A stretch of 13,096 nucleotides of DNA, taken from assembly GCA_009780595.1 (NCBI GenBank), contig WQZT01000018.1, forward strand, positions 1-13,096, read 5' to 3'. Shown here in pieces: positions 7,993 to 13,096 of this stretch (positions within the stretch are counted from its first letter, which is position 1; each line of letters starts with the position of its first letter). Under the pieces are notes generated by a model that had not been told where the DNA came from, made no database searches, and saw only the letters and a list, made by a program, of their open reading frames with translations. This DNA comes from Treponema sp. (GTDB lineage: Bacteria; Spirochaetota; Spirochaetia; Treponematales; Breznakiellaceae). A program made the position numbers and the translations under genes.

Positions 7993-8001
7993 TGGTATAA
8001 T
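7993..8001 (+). promoter_or_regulatory. psd: Extended -10 promoter upstream of psd
   Basis: TGG followed by a perfect TATAAT (7996-8001) forms an extended -10 element; no good -35 sits 16-18 bases upstream, which extended -10 promoters can tolerate. Expected initiation at 8008-8009 coincides with the psd ATG at 8009. The rest of the 7916-8008 spacer is AT-rich, with only a weak 4-bp stem followed by TTTT at 7916-7931. Confidence 0.55.
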
Positions 8002-8008
8002 CGTTTCT

Positions 8009-8713
8009 ATGCGAATTCCTTTGACACGATATGGTGTACCACAGGTGGTTGTTTTCCCCCTCATTGTTGTTGTTCTTATGGTTGCCCTTTGCGCTTTTTT
8101 TTGGGGCGCACTGTGGCTTGTTCCCGTACAGGCACTTCTTCTTGCAGTCCTTATATGGATGTTTTCGTTCTTTCGCGACCCCAAACGGATTGTCGTGCAG
8201 GATGAAACCATACTGTATTCTCCGGCAGACGGCACTATCACCGATATAGGTGAGGTTGACGGTACTGAGTTGGGAACAAAAGCGCTCAGGATCGGGATGT
8301 TTTTGAGCGTGTTTAATGTTCATATTAACCGCGCGCCGTGCTCGGTGCGTGTCGAAAATGTAACATACAAAAAGGGCCGCTTTATCAACGCGATGTCGCT
8401 GGAGTCAAGCCGGGTCAATGAAGCAAACGATGTGCTTATGACCCGCGTTGCCGCGCCCTGCGACAAGCTGCTGGTCAGGCAGATCAGCGGGGCTATCGCC
8501 CGCCACATTGTGTGCGAAGCTAAAGTTGGTAGCGAGTACCGCCAAGGCGAGACCTTTGGGATGATCAAATTCGGCTCCAGGGCGGAATTGTACCTTCCTG
8601 CCGCGGATGTTTCTGGCGGCACTCATCGGGCGTTTGAAGTTGCCGTGAAAATTGGTGACCCTGTCCGCGCCGGACTTACCCCACTTGTAAAGTATCTCGG
8701 CGGCAAAGAGTAA
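8009..8713 (+). CDS. psd: Phosphatidylserine decarboxylase proenzyme, short (archaeal-type) form
   Basis: It converts phosphatidylserine to phosphatidylethanolamine at the inner membrane. The 234-residue proenzyme begins MRIPLTRYG, has two hydrophobic segments (~12-37 and ~38-53), then the FFRDP motif (54-58), YSPADGTI (70-77), MFLSVFNVHINRAP (97-110), KKGRFINAMSLESSRVNE, QISGAIARHIVCE (158-170), and ends in MIKFGSRAELYLP. Self-cleavage is expected between Gly189 and Ser190, Ser190 becoming the pyruvoyl cofactor; this FGS variant is the one in the short family, where E. coli Psd has LGST. The start at 8009 agrees with the family N-terminus. No Shine-Dalgarno precedes it, unlike its neighbours. 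pssA follows after 15 bases, its ribosome site overlapping the psd stop, so the two form an operon. Confidence 0.95.
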   Translation: MRIPLTRYGVPQVVVFPLIVVVLMVALCAFFWGALWLVPVQALLLAVLIWMFSFFRDPKRIVVQDETILYSPADGTITDIGEVDGTELGTKALRIGMFLSVFNVHINRAPCSVRVENVTYKKGRFINAMSLESSRVNEANDVLMTRVAAPCDKLLVRQISGAIARHIVCEAKVGSEYRQGETFGMIKFGSRAELYLPAADVSGGTHRAFEVAVKIGDPVRAGLTPLVKYLGGKE

Positions 8714-8728
8714 AAGGAGCCTGCGCTT

Positions 8729-9658
8729 ATGAAGATTGGGCCGAAAAAACAGAAACAGGGCTTTCCTCTTCGCAACCCTTTTTCACGCGAAGGCTCTCAG
8801 CGAAAAAGCAGGCGGCTTAAACACATTGCCTTTTTGCCTTCGTTTATAACACTGATGAACGGAGCGTGCGGGCTCATCGCCATTATCTTTGCCAGTAACG
8901 GCAACTTTGCTCTGGCGGCTTACCTTGTTTTTATCGCAATGATTGCAGACGTGCTTGACGGCAGAGTTGCCCGCCTGACGAGAACAACCTCGAGTTTTGG
9001 GGGGCAGCTTGACAGCCTTTCTGACGCCATTAGTTTTGGCACTGCCCCGGCGTTTATTATGTTCAAGCTGGTTGAACTTCATTGGGAATATACGGGGTAC
9101 CAAGCGCTGAGTCTTTATGTGCCGTTACGGCGGGCAATGGTTGTTGCAGCCGTTTTTTACGCAATGTGCGCGCTGGTGCGCCTTGCCCGTTTCAATGTTG
9201 AAAACGAAGAGGATGAATCGGCGCACATGAACTTTTCAGGCTTGCCGTCGCCTGCCGCTGCTGGAGTTGTGGTTAGTCTTGTTATTTTTCACCAGCAGAT
9301 TCTCTACAAGATTGTTGGCGAAGTGTTGCGCTCTTTCCATGTACTGACAGTTATTGCCTTTCCGCTCATTACGATTTTTTCAGGAATGCTGATGGTTAGC
9401 CGGATTCGGTATCCGCACGCGCCCAACCAGTTGTTGCGGAGCAAAAAAAGCCCCGCCTTCCTTTTGGCGCTTCTTCCTGCTGTGCTTTTAATGCTGTGGA
9501 ATATCCAGTTTGCGCTCGTTGTCGGTTTCTGCGGCTTTGGGTTCTTTGGTGTTATACGCTGGGTTATTGTAAGCTTATTTAAACGGTCTCCGAATGCACC
9601 TCCGAAAACGCCCGCGCCGGAAACCTCCCCTGAACAGAAAGATGGGGAAGGTTTATAA
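8729..9658 (+). CDS. pssA: CDP-diacylglycerol--serine O-phosphatidyltransferase
   Basis: It makes phosphatidylserine from CDP-diacylglycerol and L-serine, feeding Psd; both act at the cytoplasmic membrane. The 309-residue protein carries the complete CDP-alcohol phosphotransferase signature DG-x2-AR-x8-G-x3-D-x3-D: Asp77-Gly78, Ala81-Arg82, Gly91, Asp95, Asp99. FLPSFITLMNGACGL (35-49) is the typical first helix of this membrane-embedded type II family, and several further hydrophobic segments follow up to ~285. A basic N-terminal extension of about 30 residues and a Pro-rich charged C-terminal tail of about 25 residues flank the core. AAAAGGAG (8712-8719), starting inside the psd stop, lies 9 bases before the ATG. 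The gene order is opposite to the pathway order. The stop codon abuts that of the convergent gene. Confidence 0.95.
   Translation: MKIGPKKQKQGFPLRNPFSREGSQRKSRRLKHIAFLPSFITLMNGACGLIAIIFASNGNFALAAYLVFIAMIADVLDGRVARLTRTTSSFGGQLDSLSDAISFGTAPAFIMFKLVELHWEYTGYQALSLYVPLRRAMVVAAVFYAMCALVRLARFNVENEEDESAHMNFSGLPSPAAAGVVVSLVIFHQQILYKIVGEVLRSFHVLTVIAFPLITIFSGMLMVSRIRYPHAPNQLLRSKKSPAFLLALLPAVLLMLWNIQFALVVGFCGFGFFGVIRWVIVSLFKRSPNAPPKTPAPETSPEQKDGEGL
9653..9658. other. Shared palindromic stop TTATAA of two convergent genes
   Basis: TTATAA is its own reverse complement. 9656-9658 is the TAA of pssA on the + strand, and 9653-9655 read on the - strand is the TAA of the 595-residue DUF115 gene. The coding regions therefore overlap by six bases with no space for a terminator between them. 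Confidence 0.9.
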
Positions 9659-11440
9659 CCGATTGAGCAGCGCATCAATTTCTCTCAGACAATGATCCTT
9701 TGCCTGTATAAATAATTCCTGAAACCGCGTCTGCAATTGTAATGCTCGCTCGTTGTTGCTTGCGTTTATGGCGGCAACCGTTGCAGCCATTGCCGAGGCG
9801 AGTGGCAGGAGCGTGGCAAAGACGGCGCGCTCGCTCCCCTGTAACGAAGTAATATATTCAGGCGGGGTTTTATCAGGCACTTTCAGGGCGGCAATTTGAT
9901 CTCTGTACAACGTAAGAAACTCCCCGCTTGTCATTACCGTTTTTACGGCGGGGAGAAACTCGGCGCGTTGTATTTGTGCCGGGCGAGGCTTGGGCTGCTC
10001 GCGGTGGACTGTTATGGGTGCGCCAGAGCCTTGCAGTGGAATGAGCTCCGCGTGCAGTGTGCGGCTTTTCTCTTCGAGCGCCTTTCGGTAAAACTCAAGC
10101 GTTTGGGTTTCGTAGTACCACGCATCACTGCCGGGGCGGGTTTTCTTTTCGACGGGCGCGCGGAAAAGAAAGCGGGAGGTTTGCGCTTCAAGCGGGCGCA
10201 CACGGTTCTGCCATTGCGCGAACAGGCGGTACAGGTACGTACCGCGCGCGTAGGCGACTCCGGCGGGATACGCAAAATCCGCGCCGTACAATTCTATCTG
10301 GTGTGCGCCGAGCTGCTCGGCAAGGCTCACTGCGGCGTAGGTAACGTTGCCGCCCGATGTATCGAGTTCCGGCATCCGGCAGTAGGCGCTGGAAACGTAG
10401 CGGCTCAGTGGATGCGCGCTTGAAAAAAAATACGTCGGGTTATTCGTGCAATATCGCGAAGCCAAAAGGGGCGGGCTTGCCACATCCAAAAAAATAAAAA
10501 CCCCGCGTGGCAGCTCGTCAACAAAATGGTGGTAGCTGATATGCTGACAATCGATTGAAATCACCGCGTCAGGTCTAATGCCGGAATGGAGCAAGCAGGG
10601 AAGGCTCGTGTCAGTGGCAATTAAAAAAAGATCGCTGCGATTTTTCCGCACCTGCTCGATATGCGCCGAAAGCGAAGGGCCTGCGGCGCACACTGCTGCC
10701 CGGCGTACGGATGGCAACAACGGCTGAGGGGCTTGCGCGGCGCGTTCAAGGGTTGCGATGTTTCTGATTATGTTTGAAAACCAGCGTTTGCCGAAGTGCG
10801 CCTGCACCGAATAATCGGCGGAAACCCGATGAATGCTTGCGTTGACGGCATTTGCCGCCCGGGAAAAATCGTCCGCGTGAAATCTGGTTCTGGAGCGCAG
10901 GGGAACAACCGCGATTGCGCCGTACAGAACCGGCTGGTACACTTCGGCAATGCGCCGCTCCAACGCCGCGTCGGAAACATCCGCCAGAAGAATGAAGCGG
11001 GGATCGCGGAAAAGGCGCGTGTAATCCTGGCGGCGCAGAAGCTCGGCAAGGGAGCTTGCGCCGTACTCGACAACAAGCACTATGCCAGCGCCGCTGTCCA
11101 GCGCAGCCTCGGCGCAATAGCCGCCGCCAAGCCCAAGCAAAACGAGAAATCCCGCGCCCGCCGTTGAGTCGATAAGCCGCTGCGCCTCTTTGCGGGGATC
11201 TACCATCGAGTGCAAGGGGTGTGCTGCGCCGTGTGCGGCGGACGGTGCTGTACCATTTGTTTCAGCGGCGGGGTTAAGCCACGCGGGGATCAGCTCGCCT
11301 GTGCGGGATTCCAGAAATGTATAGCACGAATGGCGTGCGGGATTTGCACGAGTTGCCGAAAGCCGGGCGCAAAGTTCCGGGTCTTTGTGCGAGAGAGCCA
11401 GAAGATTGCGCTCAAAAAAATCGCCACTGTCAATTTGCAT
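9653..11440 (-). CDS. DUF115 / MptE-like (Maf-type, motility-associated) family protein, 595 aa
   Basis: The protein is cytosolic with no signal peptide. It reads as a bacterial DUF115 (6-hydroxymethylpterin pyrophosphokinase MptE-like) protein, whose characterised relatives (Maf) attach nonulosonic acids to flagellin. Visible landmarks: LVLLGLGGGYCAEAA (~99-113, nucleotide-fold glycine loop), GKRWFSNIIRNI (217-228), AAGPSL (252-257), ATDTSLPCLLHSGIRPDAVISID (275-297), and SGGNVTYAAVSLAEQLGAHQIELYGADF (362-389). The C-terminal ~100 residues are helical and Ala-rich. The start at 11440 is supported by AAGGAAG (11446-11452 on the + strand) 5 bases upstream, inside the end of the preceding gene, with which it overlaps by 11 bases. 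Sugar donor and acceptor cannot be read from the sequence. It may act on flagellar proteins of the periplasmic filaments (inference). Confidence 0.85.
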   Translation of the reverse strand: MQIDSGDFFERNLLALSHKDPELCARLSATRANPARHSCYTFLESRTGELIPAWLNPAAETNGTAPSAAHGAAHPLHSMVDPRKEAQRLIDSTAGAGFLVLLGLGGGYCAEAALDSGAGIVLVVEYGASSLAELLRRQDYTRLFRDPRFILLADVSDAALERRIAEVYQPVLYGAIAVVPLRSRTRFHADDFSRAANAVNASIHRVSADYSVQAHFGKRWFSNIIRNIATLERAAQAPQPLLPSVRRAAVCAAGPSLSAHIEQVRKNRSDLFLIATDTSLPCLLHSGIRPDAVISIDCQHISYHHFVDELPRGVFIFLDVASPPLLASRYCTNNPTYFFSSAHPLSRYVSSAYCRMPELDTSGGNVTYAAVSLAEQLGAHQIELYGADFAYPAGVAYARGTYLYRLFAQWQNRVRPLEAQTSRFLFRAPVEKKTRPGSDAWYYETQTLEFYRKALEEKSRTLHAELIPLQGSGAPITVHREQPKPRPAQIQRAEFLPAVKTVMTSGEFLTLYRDQIAALKVPDKTPPEYITSLQGSERAVFATLLPLASAMAATVAAINASNNERALQLQTRFQELFIQAKDHCLREIDALLNRL

Positions 11441-12971
11441 GGCGACTTCCTTTTTTGATTGCGTGTAGAGTTTCGCTCAGCTTTTCTAATAGCTCCTGCG
11501 GTGTCGGGTTACTCTTGCCTACAAGCAGTATTCCAAGCTCCTTCCGCAACTCTGCTGCATACGGCGGCTGCTCTTCTTGTGCAGTCTTTTCAGTCAGTGC
11601 ATTTTCCAAAATAGCATACGCTTTTTTCGCCGTTTGCTGTGCGGCGTTCGCTCTGCTTGCGCCAAGCTGCGTAACTTGAAAGTGCGTTTCCCTGTGCGTC
11701 GTGTACGTGGCGCGCGCCGTCTGCGCCGTGTTTGCCGCCGCGAAACGCACAGCCGATTTTCCCGCCGATTCAAACGATTCAAACACGCGGTTATTTTTCC
11801 CAAGCGAATAAATCTGCCGTGGATACGCGGCAAGCTGCTTTGCAAACCACGAAGCGTAAATACCAAAGCTCCCGCCCGCTTGCAAAAGCGCCGCCCGCTT
11901 GAAAGCTTGCGAATAACAAGGGGCAAGCCGCCCCGACTTTTCCTCGATCAAGCGGTCGAGGCTGTAAGGGCGGGCGTGGGCGCGGATGCCGCTGTTTTCA
12001 AGATCAAGCCCCGCAATAAAAACATCGCCCGAAGTCAGGGCGAACGCCACGTCCAACGCCGATGCAGAAACAGTTCCCCGTTGAGGCAGGGCGATGAAGG
12101 GGATCGCAAGTTTGCTGAGGATCAATGCTTGCCACACGCTACCATCGCTCATTGGCAGAATGGGCAGTGCCGCACACTGGGAAGGAAGGGCGGCAGTCAG
12201 GGCGGCGGCAAGGTGCTGTGCGCGTGATTCGCCGTGGAATAAATCAAACAGGTGAAAATTCGCCCATTGCCCGCCATCGGTAGTGATAACCATAGTCGGC
12301 TGTATTCCCGCCGCTGCCAGTGCCGGAACAGAGGAAGAAACCGCCAGTATAAAAAGCGCCCCGTGCTGTGCGCGTTCTTGTATCAGCGGGATCGCATCTT
12401 CCAGAGAGGGGCCTGAACTGGTAACGAGAAGCGGCAGGGAAAGCGGCGCAGGGCGGATGACGTTCCGGATAATTTCCAGATTTCTGAAAAAGTTTTTGAA
12501 CCAGCGCGTGCCGAATGCGTTAATCGTTCTGAGATTTGCATCCGCGCGTTTGATAAACTCCGCGCTTTCCGCTATCAGGCGCAGGTACTCGCCGCCGTAC
12601 ACGGCGCGCGCAGGCCGCCATTCCAGAATGTGTATTTCTGCCGCCGCCGAATCGGGGATTTCCCTTTCGAGAAAATCCTGCAACGCTATACCCGCGCCAG
12701 GACACCAGCTCGAATCAGGCGGCGACAGCGCGGAGTTCTGCTCCACGTCAGGCGCGGTTGTGCGGGAAGTTGCATCAGCGTCGGCGTGCAGGGCAATGAT
12801 TTTCGCGCCGCCCGCTCGTTTCCTCAGCGGGGCAATCATGTAACCCAGCCCCGGCTCGATCAATATAAAAAACCGCGTTGCTTCGTTCAGTGCAAGGGAT
12901 GCAATGTACCTGTCCGCTTCTGCTTGCGGGTTGTACCGTGAATGTAACACAGCGGTTTTTTCCAGGCTCAT
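11430..12971 (-). CDS. DUF115 / MptE-like (Maf-type) family protein, 513 aa, paralogue of its downstream neighbour
   Basis: It shares the domain plan of the gene after it: LIEPGLGY (37-44) as the glycine loop, GTRWFKNFFRNL (154-165), TSSGPSL (184-190), SSSVPALAAAGIQPTMVITTDG (212-233), and GTVSASALDVAFALTSGDVFIAGLDLE (299-325), then a helical Ala/Gln/Thr-rich tail. It is about 80 residues shorter, and the segment between the glycine loop and the GTRW motif is Ala/Asp-rich and looks variable. Differences at the motifs (SSGPSL versus AAGPSL, TTDG versus SIDC) suggest the two copies are not redundant. ATG 12971 follows the upstream gene's TAA by one base with no good Shine-Dalgarno, so translation is probably coupled. 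The likely role is glycosyl transfer to flagellar or surface proteins, by family analogy only. Confidence 0.82.
   Translation of the reverse strand: MSLEKTAVLHSRYNPQAEADRYIASLALNEATRFFILIEPGLGYMIAPLRKRAGGAKIIALHADADATSRTTAPDVEQNSALSPPDSSWCPGAGIALQDFLEREIPDSAAAEIHILEWRPARAVYGGEYLRLIAESAEFIKRADANLRTINAFGTRWFKNFFRNLEIIRNVIRPAPLSLPLLVTSSGPSLEDAIPLIQERAQHGALFILAVSSSVPALAAAGIQPTMVITTDGGQWANFHLFDLFHGESRAQHLAAALTAALPSQCAALPILPMSDGSVWQALILSKLAIPFIALPQRGTVSASALDVAFALTSGDVFIAGLDLENSGIRAHARPYSLDRLIEEKSGRLAPCYSQAFKRAALLQAGGSFGIYASWFAKQLAAYPRQIYSLGKNNRVFESFESAGKSAVRFAAANTAQTARATYTTHRETHFQVTQLGASRANAAQQTAKKAYAILENALTEKTAQEEQPPYAAELRKELGILLVGKSNPTPQELLEKLSETLHAIKKGSRHAN
11446..11452 (-). promoter_or_regulatory. 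Ribosome binding site of the 595-residue DUF115 gene, inside the preceding gene
   Basis: Read on the - strand, AAGGAAG lies 5 bases before the ATG at 11440-11438. It sits within the last codons of the 513-residue gene, which supports the overlapping start and separate initiation at the second gene. Confidence 0.6.
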
Positions 12972-12972
12972 T

Positions 12973-13095
12973 TTACAGTAGCGAGGTTATGCGGGCTGAT
13001 ACGTTTTCCGGAGTATTTGTCTCGAACGAGAGCAGGATTTTTGTGCCTAAGGCTTTTGCAAGCCTGTGCGCGATTAACTCGCGGTCTGCGGACAA
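12973..13095 (-). CDS. C-terminal end of an unrecognised protein
   Basis: The last 40 residues of a minus-strand gene run in from the right edge and end at TAA (12975-12973). The visible part reads LSADRELIAHRLAK, then ALGTKILLSFETNT, then PENVSARITSLL, with alternating helix and strand and no stop before the edge. I do not recognise the family. The one-base gap to the DUF115 start indicates the same operon. Nothing upstream can be seen, so length and function are open. Confidence 0.6.
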   Translation of the reverse strand: MSADRELIAHRLAKALGTKILLSFETNTPENVSARITSLL

Positions 13096-13096
13096 G

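Noticed and set aside
8009..8323. Overlapping - strand frames under psd (7931-8323, 7972-8241)
   Set aside because: They are antisense to conserved Psd motifs, mostly low-complexity translations, and lack start signals.
11577..12227. Open frame on the + strand (216 codons)
   Set aside because: It is antisense to the 513-residue DUF115 gene, with a very Arg-rich translation, no ribosome site or family match, and explained by codon bias of the real gene.

Overview
The window looks like a chromosomal stretch from a spirochete, most likely a Treponema-like organism (inference). Three things point that way: two consecutive DUF115/MptE-like (Maf-type, motility-associated) genes, an aminotransferase of the type common in treponemes, and a NADase-type/discoidin-like glycan-binding domain of the kind frequent in treponemal proteins. 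No rRNA or marker gene is present to confirm it. Coding density is very high: eight protein genes, two of them cut by the window edges, with no RNA gene, insertion sequence or CRISPR array seen.

Left block (1-4356, + strand) is the accessory-looking part. A protein whose 5' end lies outside the window has a Gln/Thr/Pro-rich repeated linker, an unrecognised middle and a C-terminal discoidin-like domain. Its stop overlaps by 11 bases the start of a 1071-residue protein. That protein has an N-terminal C39-like cysteine peptidase domain (Cys75/His203/Asp219) followed by what reads as an M23/LytM fold. The M23 fold is split by about 390 residues of unknown sequence, and two of its catalytic positions are changed. 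Base composition here is patchy, with a conspicuous AT-rich stretch across the gene junction. I read the pair as a co-translated cell-wall- or glycan-directed system of unknown role.

Middle block (4357-9658, + strand) is metabolic. A 130-base spacer carries a possible promoter and a small hairpin. It leads into a class I/II PLP aminotransferase, then a CadA/ZntA-type Zn/Cd/Pb-exporting P1B ATPase 30 bases on. A second spacer holds an extended -10 promoter placed so close to the next ATG that the mRNA may be leaderless. It drives psd (phosphatidylserine decarboxylase, short archaeal-type) and pssA (phosphatidylserine synthase). Together these make phosphatidylethanolamine from CDP-diacylglycerol and serine.

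Right block (9653-13096, - strand) runs convergently. A partial small gene, a 513-residue DUF115 protein and a 595-residue DUF115 protein are tightly coupled (1-base gap, then an 11-base overlap). The last of these and pssA end on one shared palindromic TTATAA, so no room exists for a separate terminator. The DUF115 pair probably acts in glycosylation of flagellar or surface proteins, by family analogy.
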